From Salisapilia sapeloensis (taxonomy: Eukaryota; Oomycota; Peronosporomycetes; Peronosporales; Salisapiliaceae): DNA of 53,973 bases. Below, in pieces: positions 29,435-39,086 of this stretch. Each line of letters opens with the position of its first letter. Positions within the stretch are counted from its first letter, which is position 1. A program made the position numbers and the translations under genes. The notes under the pieces are model-generated. The model ran no database searches and was not told where the DNA came from. It saw nothing but the letters and a program-made list of their open reading frames with translations. The stretch spans positions 1 to 53,973 of the forward strand of contig JAADVB010000119.1 in NCBI GenBank assembly GCA_023334545.1, given 5' to 3'.

Positions 29435-31744
29435 ATGGTCGGACGCAAACTCGTCGGGATGATCTGTTTCGCCCTTGCGGTCACGAACAGTCTCGCGCAG
29501 GAGCAACCGGTGGAAACACCAGTGGTGACGCAGGTCGAAGAGCCTGCCTCTGGTAACGCAGACTTGGAAACTGCGGCCCCAGAAACCCAAGCTCCTGCGG
29601 ACACCGCTGCACCAGAGACGGAGGCACCTGTGGAAACACCTGCACCAGAGACGGAAGCTCCTGCTGAAACAGCGGCTCCGGAGACGGAAGCTCCTGTCGA
29701 AACTGAAGCACCGAAGACGGAGGCACCTGTTGCGACCCCTGCTCCGGAGACGGAGGCACCCGTTGAAGCGGAACCCGAGCATGATTTCGAATGGTACTGG
29801 TTCCATGAACAAGACCCACGCTTTGTGGATGAAACTGGTACGTTCCCGTTCTTCCAGCCGGATGACGACAACATGAACTGCACGTACGATGAACACGCTA
29901 CGCCGTTCAACAAGCAGGTGCGCGGGGTGAATCTCGGTGGCTGGCTTGTTCTTGAGCCGTGGATTACCCCGACGATCTTTTACCAGTTCCTGGACACGCA
30001 AGGTCGATACGGCGATGAAGCTCCGGGCAAGACTGCTATGGACAGTTACACTTTCTGCACAGCTCTTGGTCCGGAGGAAGCAAACCGTCAGCTCCGTATT
30101 CACTGGGCTAACTGGGTCACGGAAGAGGACTTCAAGAAGCTCGCTGATGCCGGTGTAAACAGCATTCGTATCCCTGTTGGTGACTGGATGTTCACGCCGT
30201 ATGTACCGTACATTGGATGCACGGAAGGTGCTGTGGAAGAACTCGACCGTGGTATTAAACTCGCCGAAAAGTATGGCATGGATGTATTGATTGATATCCA
30301 CGGCCTAATTGGTTCCCAGAATGGTTTCGACAACTCGGGTATGTCCAATTCTGTGGCTTGGACGTCCATCGCGTCGACGCAGCCTGTGGGCACAACCACT
30401 TTCGAGCACTGGCCCATCCGAACTGCCGAGTGGGCTGGGACCTATGACCCGAACAATCACAACTACTCTTCCATCAACTACGCGCACCTCAACCAGAGTC
30501 TTACGGCCGTGGAACGCATCGTCGAACGTTACAAGGATGAACCAGCAGTGCTCGGTCTGCAGCCGGTGAACGAACCGTGGGAATTGACTCCAATTGAAAC
30601 ACTCAAAGAGTACTACTGGAAGTCTTACAAGCGCATCAAGGTGATGGCGCCCAAGTGGAAGTTCGTGCTGCACGATTCGTTCCGATTCGGCGTCGACTAC
30701 TGGTCCACGTTCATGACTGGCTGTCCCGACATTGCTCTTGACACGCACATCTATCAGGCGTGGATGAACCCGGGAACGCAACAAGACTTTTACGCCAACG
30801 CTTGCCAGCAAAAATACACGATTAGTGCTATGGAGGAGGAGCGTATGCCTGTCATTGTCGGTGAGTGGTCGCTCGGTACGGATAACTGTGCCATGTGGCT
30901 CAACGGCTTCAACGACAACCTACCTGGCTTCCCTAAGGTGCAGTGCCAGATGATCGACTGCCCGATCAACAGTACATATCTTGGAGACGGTTTCCCAGGC
31001 ACCCCGCTCGACATCACCAAGCCTATTCCGGGTCCGTACGGAACTGGTGTGTCCGGTCCGTCCTTCGGCAAGTGCCCTGTGACCAGTGACAACGCCTTCT
31101 TGCAGCAAGATGATGACGAGTGGACTCGTCAATTGACGCTGAAGAAGCTGAACGCTTGGTCTGCCGGTCACGGATGGTACTTCTGGAACTTCAAGGCCGA
31201 ATTTGCCCCCAAGTGGGACTTCCTAGACCTTGTCGCCAAGGGAGCGTTCCCGGCCAATGTGTCGTCGTACACTGACGATGTCGGCAACGAGGTCTTTGAA
31301 GCCTGTAACAAGGAGGACAATGGCGAATTCGTATGCCGCGCGAAGCGTGGTGTCAGCCCGCACGACCTCAAGAACGGTCTTGCCTTTGCCTGCAATGCTG
31401 ATCACGTGAACTGCACAAACCTTGACGAACGCTTCGACACGTTGACGGAGCAGGCTGACTGGGCATTCGACCAGTACTGGCACCACGAACGTACCAAGGG
31501 CGCTACGTGCGATTTCGGTGGCACTGCGCATTTGATGACGGTTCCGGGTAAGGACCCGTGGTGGTCTCCGGCTCCGCTCGAAGGTGTCGGTGACAAGGTC
31601 GAGACGTTGACGCACGAAAGCTGGACGGGTTTCATCGCGATCATCGTCGGTGGCATCGTCGTGGTGGTTGTCGTCGGCACGCTTATCTACCGCTGGACGC
31701 AGCGTCGTCGTCGTCAAGCATACCAGCCGATTCGTGGCAACTAA
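29435..31744 (+). CDS. Membrane-anchored exo-1,3-beta-glucanase (GH5)
   Basis: The product is 769 aa in a single exon. Signal peptide is about 1-21. Residues 44-112 are a stalk of TEAP-type repeats (APETEAPVET variants), rich in Thr/Pro and likely O-glycosylated. The GH5 barrel follows, from VRGVNLGGWLVLEPWITP (163-180). The acid/base Glu380 lies in LQPVNEPWE and the nucleophile Glu477 in VIVGEWSLG. A C-terminal helix (about 732-752) and a basic tail anchor it with the catalytic part outside. It would trim beta-1,3-glucan chains of the oomycete wall. The codon use is more GC-rich than in neighbours, as in highly expressed genes. Confidence 0.93.
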   Translation: MVGRKLVGMICFALAVTNSLAQEQPVETPVVTQVEEPASGNADLETAAPETQAPADTAAPETEAPVETPAPETEAPAETAAPETEAPVETEAPKTEAPVATPAPETEAPVEAEPEHDFEWYWFHEQDPRFVDETGTFPFFQPDDDNMNCTYDEHATPFNKQVRGVNLGGWLVLEPWITPTIFYQFLDTQGRYGDEAPGKTAMDSYTFCTALGPEEANRQLRIHWANWVTEEDFKKLADAGVNSIRIPVGDWMFTPYVPYIGCTEGAVEELDRGIKLAEKYGMDVLIDIHGLIGSQNGFDNSGMSNSVAWTSIASTQPVGTTTFEHWPIRTAEWAGTYDPNNHNYSSINYAHLNQSLTAVERIVERYKDEPAVLGLQPVNEPWELTPIETLKEYYWKSYKRIKVMAPKWKFVLHDSFRFGVDYWSTFMTGCPDIALDTHIYQAWMNPGTQQDFYANACQQKYTISAMEEERMPVIVGEWSLGTDNCAMWLNGFNDNLPGFPKVQCQMIDCPINSTYLGDGFPGTPLDITKPIPGPYGTGVSGPSFGKCPVTSDNAFLQQDDDEWTRQLTLKKLNAWSAGHGWYFWNFKAEFAPKWDFLDLVAKGAFPANVSSYTDDVGNEVFEACNKEDNGEFVCRAKRGVSPHDLKNGLAFACNADHVNCTNLDERFDTLTEQADWAFDQYWHHERTKGATCDFGGTAHLMTVPGKDPWWSPAPLEGVGDKVETLTHESWTGFIAIIVGGIVVVVVVGTLIYRWTQRRRRQAYQPIRGN
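29571..29770 (+). repeat. In-frame TEAP-repeat array
   Basis: About seven tandem units of around 30 nt encode PETEAPVETPA-like peptides within the exo-glucanase stalk. Units differ by a few bases, so the array is moderately old. It is a likely site of length variation between strains. Confidence 0.8.
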
Positions 31745-31913
31745 GACCACGTCGATGGGTCTCCGTCAGGACAATAGCTATCACTTTTCCGCTTTTGGTT
31801 TTTTGATACTCCACGTCAGAGTTTTGACTGTGTGCATCATGGAGAAATATCGAAAACAAATGAATTTGCTCATAAATGACTTTGATTGTGGTTACCAGTT
31901 GGATAGTAGTAGC

Positions 31914-32240
31914 TTAGGCGTCGCTATCTTCACTGTCACTTAATGGAAGGAGTTGTTGGAGCATGATAATATCTTGCAATGTCGGTTTGTCTGGTGCGTT
32001 CAGTGGATCGAGGTGGATGCTGTTTACCCATCGGTCAAAGTCCTCGTCACATGCCGGCCCTTCCTTTACCTTTTGCAGCAACGCATGACGATCTTTTAGT
32101 CGTCGTTGGTTCTCATTTGCTTTCGTTCGATGAAATTGGCATAGTGAATGCAACTTTCCATTAAGCTTGACAGCTCGTGGGTTTCCACACGTTTTTCCCT
32201 TGTATGTACAACGGAGGTTGTCTGGGACTTGTTGCTCCAT
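31914..32240 (-). CDS. Cys/His-module small protein, member 1 (C-x6-C-x15-C-x2-H plus LxxLL helix)
   Basis: From ATG 32240 the product is 108 aa; earlier in-frame ATGs exist, but this start matches the two relatives. The N-terminal module is CTYKGKTCGNPRAVKLNGKL then HSLCQFHR, giving C-x6-C-x15-C-x2-H, a plausible zinc site. ANENQRRLKDRH makes a basic helix directly after. The C-terminus is TLQDIIMLQQLL followed by an acidic DSEDSDA tail; LQQLL is an LxxLL motif. The combination of basic/zinc module plus an acidic LxxLL end suggests a small nuclear DNA- or protein-binding factor (inference). The function is unknown. Related genes lie at 33608 and 50645. Convergent with the exo-glucanase. Confidence 0.72.
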   Translation of the reverse strand: MEQQVPDNLRCTYKGKTCGNPRAVKLNGKLHSLCQFHRTKANENQRRLKDRHALLQKVKEGPACDEDFDRWVNSIHLDPLNAPDKPTLQDIIMLQQLLPLSDSEDSDA

Positions 32241-32383
32241 ATTGATCGTACGTGTGGTAAGGTAGATTTGGGAATGAGATTGAGAACGATATTGATTCAT
32301 GTGATTCTCTGCATGCATTCTCGTTGTACCCAAGAGATATTCACAGGTCTGCTCTGTCTAACGGCCATGGCCTTCTGATAACA

Positions 32384-32781
32384 TCAGCTCACGACGATAG
32401 AGCTAGAGCCATACATCTTTGCAAGCAGAGAGTACTCTCTAGACGATTTGTACACGTACGTCAGCTTCATTCCTCTCTTCATGTCTGGATCGTAGTGAAA
32501 GCTACGAACATAGTCGACGTGGTTTGTGGCGGGCGACGAAGACAGAACTTGTGTTGGATAGTGAAGTCATTAGTTATACGATGGTAGCCCCACATTGTGA
32601 AGCCATTTACCATCTGAGCAGATTTTCGGGAGACACTCAGCGACACAGCTTCATTCGCAGCTTGATTGTTGGTCTGTGCTTGGGCAGAAAAAGCAAGGTG
32701 GAAGAAAATGACGATTGTGCCGAATAGGTAACAGAAGAATGTAACCTTAACCGAATGTATGAGTGTCATTCCAGCTTCCAT
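32384..32781 (-). CDS. Small secreted protein of unknown function
   Basis: Exons 32549-32781 and 32384-32501, around a 47-nt GTTCTG...GTAG intron, give 116 aa. The N-terminus has a strong signal peptide (VTFFCYLFGTIVIFFHLAFS, cleavage near AQA-Q). The mature part is about 80 aa, without cysteine after cleavage. It ends with FHYDPDMKRGMKLTYVYKSS and LLAKMYGSSSIVVS, which looks like a folded alpha-helical domain. No RxLR or LFLAK motif is seen. ATG 32769 is an alternative start. The phase-2 splice restores one continuous frame between two otherwise separate coding-like blocks, which supports the model. It may be a secreted virulence or surface factor (inference). Confidence 0.5.
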
Positions 32782-33607
32782 CACAGTATTGGTGTCTGTA
32801 GCTATTACCACTTTAATTGAAAAGTAGGCACGCACTCGTCACGATGGATGACCTGGCAGTTCAGTGCTATCATGTACAGTGAATAGCGTTTTGCCTCGTT
32901 ATTCGATCAAGCTTGTAGAAATACGTGGATGGATGCTTGCTCGAGCTGTATGTAGCCACGCCTGAATGCTATGCACCTCTATAAGAGATTTTCATAAAGT
33001 GAGCATGTCTTCGCTTTTATTTGTTTATAATCACCACGCGCAAACTGAAAGTAATCGGTAGGGGCAACTGTGGCCATTGCGGTAGTCTTTAAACAGAATC
33101 ACGTACTTGTTTGCATTCGTGACAAACGATAGACATGCTTTTCCAAAATGGCCAGCAGGATAGTATACGAACCTATTTAAGGACCAAGTATCAACTGGTG
33201 ACGTGGGAACTCCTAGAATAGTTTTAATAAAGCCTGTGCTCGACTACAAAATATCAATATCTACGTAGTGATGGGACTACATACAAATACATTCAATTTA
33301 AAATTTCTACGCACGGCTTCGTGTTCACAACTCTAACGTACTCTATGGATCCATATCCAGCGCAAAGATTGCAAAGGACAAAGACGAAGTCATGTCAAAT
33401 AGAGTGAAACTTGCTGCATCGTAGTCTATTTGTTCCAATGAATAGCACAATGATCAAGAGCTTGGAGCAACCATTGAATATATTAGGCATCCTTTCGATT
33501 CATCCGTGACGTGGTATTTTGAACCCTCGCGTCACCTGGGTTATGTTTCATTCGGAGAATGTAAAATAAATCCAGACGTCGTATAACTTCGCTTCAATTC
33601 ATCGAGT
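32782..33607. other. Intergenic stretch, promoter side of the member 2 gene
   Basis: About 825 AT-rich bases separate the small secreted protein gene from Cys/His member 2. No ORF, RNA gene or repeat is supported. An initiator-like TTCATTC lies near its right end. Confidence 0.45.
33547..33553 (+). promoter_or_regulatory. Possible oomycete initiator
   Basis: TTCATTC lies 55 bp before the ATG of Cys/His member 2 and fits the oomycete Inr consensus. It is short, so chance occurrence is likely enough to keep confidence low. Confidence 0.3.
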
Positions 33608-33913
33608 ATGCCGAGTGACGCACCTTCGCAACTCTGCTCCTACCGTGGTAAAGTTTGTACGAGCCCAAGGGCAGTAAAGAAGAATGGACGCCTGCACTCC
33701 TTATGTGAGTTCCATCGCGCGAGAGCAAATGAGAACCAGCGAAATCTTAAAATCCGTCGGCTTCGACATCGTACCTCGGCCGACTACGTCTTCACATCTT
33801 CAAACGCCAAAGAAGTTACCAAGAGGAATGAGATCGATCCACTGACTACCTCAGAGGCCTTGACACTTGAGGATGTTCGTATCCTGCAAGAGCTATTATT
33901 CAATAGGGACTGA
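33608..33913 (+). CDS. Cys/His-module small protein, member 2
   Basis: The product is 101 aa in a single exon. CSYRGKVCTSPRAVKKNGRL, HSLCEFHR gives exactly the same C-x6-C-x15-C-x2-H spacing as members 1 and 3. RARANENQRNLKIRRLRHR forms the basic helix. The C-terminus TLEDVRILQELLF again has an LxxLL motif (LQELL). The linker (about 20 residues) is variable. This member lacks the acidic tail of member 1. It is the shortest of the three and flanked on both sides by gene-poor DNA. The function is unknown. Confidence 0.72.
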   Translation: MPSDAPSQLCSYRGKVCTSPRAVKKNGRLHSLCEFHRARANENQRNLKIRRLRHRTSADYVFTSSNAKEVTKRNEIDPLTTSEALTLEDVRILQELLFNRD

Positions 33914-35500
33914 TCGCCATACTGAGTGAATAAGATTGCCCAATTGAGTAGTCTTTTTAACTATATTGATCTTCAGATTGCTTCTTGGCTTGGATATAAA
34001 TACATCGAGGTAGTATATAGGATACGTTGTTCTGCTTTTGCCTTTGTAATCGAAAAGCAATTTTTTGTCCTACTGGGCTAGTGCGAAGGTGATGTTCAGG
34101 ACAAATGACTTTGTTCAACAACTTATTTGCTTTTATTTATGTCTATTCCGATATGTTACAAGCGGGTAGCACTCGTCTTTATCAGTGGTTCTTGATAAGA
34201 GAAGAAGCCTCAAACAGGGTGGCTTACTTTCCTCAACTGCAAAACATGAGAAGTAGCAATATGTTAAACATGGATGAAATACTCCTGCCATCTATACAGT
34301 AGCAATGAAGTCAAAGTCTATGCGATAGCACCATCGTAGATGGTCGCTTTCGTTGAATTTAGAACAAGCTGCTTTCAGATTAAGGCCATTTACCTCATTG
34401 ACGATTTCTAGCAATCAGTTGTCGTTACTTTTAAGTTTTTATCTCTACTACTGACTGCACTTTTGTCACTTCATCCGTTACAATAACGATTCTACACCAG
34501 TCGAGTCATTCACTAGCGACGTTCGTCATCATACATACTGTACACTGGTGAACTTGGTATGCCCAGATCTTGTCGGGACCAGCGAAAGAAACAATATTGA
34601 TGGTGAGGCAAGTTTGCCTCGGTTACACTCCCTTTAAAATAAATTCAAGAGAAAAGAATAACTCTGTCAAGTAGAGGTCACCTCTACCTATATCATCGTC
34701 GTGATCTGTAAATATTGTCATGGGGAATTTCGCTGTATCGACACAAATTGAAATCCGTTGTTCTACATTGCTTCGATTTTAAGATACTTAAGATACTGAA
34801 TCTTCAATCAAAAAGCTATAAGCTTTTCGTGTTCATGGAAAATGTTCGTGTAATAGTTATCGTTACGGCTCTAAAGGACTCGTAGTGCTATATTGATGAG
34901 GCGAAAGCATCTGAACAAGTACAAAACAATAAGTCAATTTGGTCGTACCAGTGCTAGATAAGATAGTCAATCGATCTTTGTTTGATCCTTTCTCGTCCTA
35001 CTCGTCGAGTGATAGCAACAAACAACATTATAAGTATACACATCCTTTGTGTCCATAATCTTAGTCGACTAGAGTGCATAATGAATGCTTGACAACCAGC
35101 GCAAAATGCTGCGCGCCAATTGAACTCGATATACCAGAGGCGATTGAACAATGCTTGTAAGCACATAAACGTTGACTTCTCAGTTATCTAGGGCAGAATC
35201 AAAACATAAGTGGCTGTGAGACTTGGAAATGTAGGTTATAAATTACGCTCTGAGAACTATCATTAATACGACAACGACGCCAAATGCCGCTTCAAGGTAA
35301 ACTCGGCAAGCTTCAAGTTCCATCCCTCCTATCATCGTTTGCAATAATAGAGTAAAATATTCTTCTATCTTCCACCTTTCTTTCCGCCTTATCTATAAAA
35401 TCAGCTCACAAGATAATAAAGTTATTGTGTCGCTTCATCCATTATACCAAGCTCCTGACCATAACCCTGACACAACCAACGTAGCCAAAAAAAGAAAAAG
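33914..35500. other. Gene-poor interval before the initiator tRNA
   Basis: About 1.6 kb with no supported protein gene. Small ORFs at 34105-34302 (+) and 34954-35166 (-) have no motif or splice support. The right end holds the T-run terminator of the tRNA (35487-35500). Confidence 0.45.
35487..35500 (-). terminator. RNA polymerase III terminator of tRNA-iMet
   Basis: Read on the minus strand, CTTTTTCTTTTTTT follows directly after the discriminator base of the tRNA. Runs of five and seven T are standard Pol III termination signals. Confidence 0.8.
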
Positions 35501-35572
35501 TAGCACTTGGTGGTTTCGATCCACCGACCTTTGGGTTATGAGCCCAACACGCTTCCCCTGCGCCAAAGTGCT
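35501..35572 (-). tRNA. tRNA-iMet: Initiator tRNA-Met (CAT)
   Basis: The 72-nt minus-strand sequence folds into a full cloverleaf. The acceptor stem is AGCACTT/AAGTGCT, and the discriminator is A. The D stem is GCGC/GCGT, the anticodon stem TTGGG/CCCAA with loop CTCATAA (anticodon CAT), and the T stem GGTGG/CCACC with loop ATCGAAA. Three eukaryotic initiator identity marks are present: A1:T72 at the acceptor end, three G:C pairs GGG/CCC above the anticodon loop, and A54/A60 in the T loop instead of TTC. No intron is present. CCA is not encoded. The gene stands alone. Confidence 0.95.
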
Positions 35573-35709
35573 TTCTTACTTTGCCACTTACTATAAACTA
35601 TATTAAGCATCTAAATATATCATTTAATAAATGTCGTAAAAGCTATTTTGGACAAATAAATTTCTTGTTATTTACATATCAAGATTTTCTATTGATATAA
35701 GTATCCTGC

Positions 35710-37871
35710 CTATGCATCCAACACATTGTGTAGTTGCTCAACAAAGTGCTGAATATCCTCCGTCTGAATCTCCATCGCTGAGCTAGTAAATCCATCCTGA
35801 CGAAAGTTCGCGCCTGCTTCCGTCGCTGCCAATCGAAACGCCGTGCCCAACGTACTATCAACATCTTATCAGTACCTCTACTAGTCTCCATATGAAACAT
35901 AAATACGTACTTGCGATGTACTTCTCCAGGAGTCGACGGACAAGTGATCCCGACGACGAGATAGCAGTTCTGAGACGGGTTCCATGTGATCAGCACCAGC
36001 GGTACAATGCTTATAGTCCGTTCTTCTCCATCCTCTTGCGTCTTTCCTCCCCACTTACCGCTTCCACGATGAACATTCAGAAGGAAGAGAGATAGCTGGG
36101 TCAAGACGTCCGCACTTGCAAAGAGCTCTTGGTCTTTATCACTCACCTCTAGACACACATACCGAAAGTGCTTCACACGTACAATCAACTTGCGTTCAAG
36201 CACGGATACACCAACACGTACGATAGCTTTCTTTAACGCCATGCTCACGTTGACGCCACTCTCCATCAAATGAGCAGACTCGACATCGTGACAGGTCAAT
36301 GCGTTTTGAGCCAAGTAAAAGTTGGGTGCTTTATCCGGCGTCAAGGAGCTTTCGGCTGACGAGAGGAAGCGATCCCATGCACCGGCAACGTCGTGATGTT
36401 TATTCTGATGCGCTTGAGATTGGAAAATGGATGAGATGTAGGAAGCTGGGGCTTCCAAAAGTGCCTGTAGTCCGTACACAGCGTCAGCAGCGCTTAATTC
36501 GAAGTGGAAGGCAAGTTGTCGGACGAAGGAGTCGTAGAGCAAGTCGTCTAGTCCAAAGTCAGGTGCGATTTCTTCAGCTTGTCTCTTTAGCTTTTGTTTC
36601 ATCGTCAATGGCATGTACGAGAATCGCTGTTGACTCTGGCGGAGGGAGAAACCCATGCGAGCTAAAAGGACGTGGAGCGATGTATCTCCATCTGATGCAG
36701 TTCCGATGCGCAATCGGTGTGCATGGTCTTGGTACAGTCCGAGTTTGGAAGCAACATAGTCCGAGTAGTACATGGAGTCGTAGAGAGACCAGTGACGATG
36801 ACACATGAAGCGAAAGTCTTCTTCTGCCGCGATACGACCATGGGAATATCCTGGGTTAGTTACTTCGTCCGTATAGCTCTGCGTAGCCGTTTGAGATGGA
36901 GGATCGACGGCTAGTAGCTCTTCACGGAAATATTGGGCTAGCAGGGCGTAATTGTCTTCATCAATTTGCTCCAGAATGAATTGCTTGGTAAGTCCAATCA
37001 TTGCGAACCATAAGAGATCACGATGAGCACCATTCATCTGTTGCGCTAGCTCGTACGCTACAGAAGCCGCTGGCGCTCCGTAGAAGGAGCCACGGTAGTA
37101 CTCCAAAAGCTCTGTTCGACGTTTACGCTTGGCTTCTTTATTCGATACTTGCGCAGTCTCTTCCTGCGATGCTGCTTCTGTGTCCTCAGTTGCTTTTTCA
37201 TCCTGAGCTTCCGTTTCCATTCCTGCATCGATTTCAGTATCATTCTCAGTAGATTTATCTGCTTCAGGCGGTTGATTTTCCTTATCAACGGCTTCAGCTA
37301 GGTTTTCGGAAAAGTCGACTTCTTCTTCATCGGAGGATTCGTTCATGTCTTCTCTATCATTGTCGTTCTCATCTTCACTTTCGCTTTCATCTTCTGACAT
37401 GTCTTCATCCTTCTCCTCCTCCTCTTCTTCAATATCCGAGCCATCCGCAGGAAAATCATCAATATTTTGTGCGCCATCGTCAAACACGACGATCTGTTGG
37501 TCGTTGTCATAGATGTTGGTCAAGTGTATCGGACGATGACTGTCCAGCACATACAACTTGACTTGCGGCGGTGGAGAAAGTAGCCTAGTAAGATTCACAA
37601 GCGCCCCGCAGTTGACAAAAACAACTGATCGTAGCTCTTCCGAGTTCTTCAAGTGCGTTTCTGCAACTCTTGCAATATCTGAGTAGCCTCGTACAGGTAC
37701 TAGCGTATAGCTAATAAAATCTGTGCGTAGCAATCGCGTCAATATATTGCTTGCGCACAGTCCATCCACATCTTGTGCGACGAGCACAAGCACACTCGAG
37801 CCACCACTTTGCAAAGCTGCATGTTTAATCTGGCCGTACGCAATGTGAAAATCAGAGCGTGGCCAGAGCAT
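35710..37871 (-). CDS. CDC45: Replication initiation factor CDC45
   Basis: Exons 35911-37871 and 35710-35854, around a 56-nt GTACGT...GATAG intron, give 701 aa. Family landmarks run throughout: LVAQDVDGLCASNILTRLLR near the start, YTLVPVRGYSDI, LYVLDSHRPIHLTNIY, LLEYYRGSFYGAPAA, LWFAMIGLTKQFI. The second exon gives the conserved end TLGTAFRLAATEAGANFRQD ... EIQTEDIQHFVEQLHNVL. CDC45 is part of the CMG helicase with MCM2-7 and GINS, in the nucleus. An acidic Glu/Asp insert spans about residues 143-245, longer than in animals. Two E2F-type sites lie about 70-100 bp upstream of the start. It shares that promoter with the divergent gene at 38051. Confidence 0.96.
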
Positions 37872-37941
37872 ACTAGTACAAAAAGAATAAACGCTCTTGT
37901 CTTGAACGTCAACAAGGGAAAGAAGTTGCTCTTGCGTCCGT

Positions 37942-37970
37942 GGCGGGAAATTGAAAAATGACGCGGGAAA
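37942..37970. promoter_or_regulatory. Tandem E2F-type sites in the CDC45 promoter
   Basis: GGCGGGAAA (37942-37950) and GCGGGAAA (37963-37970) both read TTTCCCGC on the CDC45 strand, the consensus bound by E2F/DP factors. They are spaced 21 bp apart, two helical turns. CDC45 is a classical E2F target in animals and plants. Confidence 0.65.
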
Positions 37971-38050
37971 AAGTTGCCGTTGTGGATAACAGTTAGAAAT
38001 CGTTAACTGTTATAAAACGCACACTAGCAAGGACGAGAATTCGATTGGAG

Positions 38051-39059
38051 ATGATGAAGCGACTTGCTGGTCGTATTGGACGCTTGCAAAGGCATCAACT
38101 TGGACGAAAGACTGTTCAAGTAGGTCTGACGAAAAGATGCAATTCACCTATGCAACAATTAGTTGCATTGCAATCTCAAGTGCCAATGCAGAGACAGTAT
38201 CATGCCACTCGAACGCTATTGACAGATTCCGAGGATCAAGAAACGTACTTGGGTGTCACGTACGATGAAACCAAAGTGAAGAAATACACTGCTGAATTGG
38301 AACTCGATGACCATATTATCAATGGTGGTGACTTTTGGACGGCTATGGATGCAGCAAAAGCTTACGATGAACTCGTCGAGCTCTATTGCGACTACGATAC
38401 ACCTCGCAACTTTCCCATTGGATCGGACTTGAGCTCCCAATCCAGTTCTGTGGATGCACCTTCGACGGAATGGGAAACCCCTGACGTCGGACGTCGTAAC
38501 GCTGATATCATTCCACCCATCCCACAGTACGTTCCTCCTCTCCTCCTCCTTCATCACCATCTAATCCAACACGAATAGAACCTACTTGACACTTGAGGAA
38601 GTGCTGTCTGCCTTGGAGCGTGAGAAAGCTATCGACGTGTATACAGTCGACTTGGCTGGTAAGTCCAGTCTGGCCGATTACATGATCTTTACGACGGGAC
38701 GCTCTCAAGGCCACATGCGTCGACTAGCAGACATGTTAATCCAGTCGATGCGTGCTCGGAACCTTTCGGACGACTTTGAATACAGCGTCGAAGGTCGTGA
38801 CACGGACGACTGGATGATCGCAGACTGTAACAACATCGTCGTACACTTTATGCAAGCCGAGACGCGTCGGATACTCAATCTAGAGGATCATTGGGAGAAC
38901 ATGGTAGACGATAAGCATCGTATCTATGGTGACATGACGGAAGACGAGTACATGGACAAATTCGGGACGAGTGAACTAATGGAGTATGTCGATGATGAAG
39001 ATCATCCGGCGAGCGTCTCGGACTTTGAAAAGCAAGAACCAGATATGGATTGGAAATAA
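38051..39059 (+). CDS. MALSU1: Ribosomal silencing factor RsfS/MALSU1-like protein, mitochondrial
   Basis: Exons 38051-38526 and 38579-39059, around a 52-nt GTACGT...ATAG intron, give 318 aa. MMKRLAGRIGRLQRHQLGRK is a mitochondrial presequence. The RsfS/Iojap domain begins right after the splice (YLTLEEVLSALEREKAIDVY, TVDLAGKSSLADYMIFTTG, and DWMIADCNNIVVHFMQAETR). RsfS proteins bind uL14 on the large ribosomal subunit and block premature subunit joining. The 160-residue N-terminal extension is longer than in bacteria. An acidic C-tail (YVDDEDHPASVSDFEKQEPD) follows the domain. It shares the E2F-bearing promoter with CDC45. Confidence 0.9.
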
Positions 39060-39086
39060 AACTCTGCTGTTTTACCCTCGAGCATG

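Noticed and set aside
29366-30301. 311-aa minus-strand ORF over the exo-glucanase 5' half
   Set aside because: Antisense reading of a gene with strong codon bias; composition Arg/Leu-rich and no family match.
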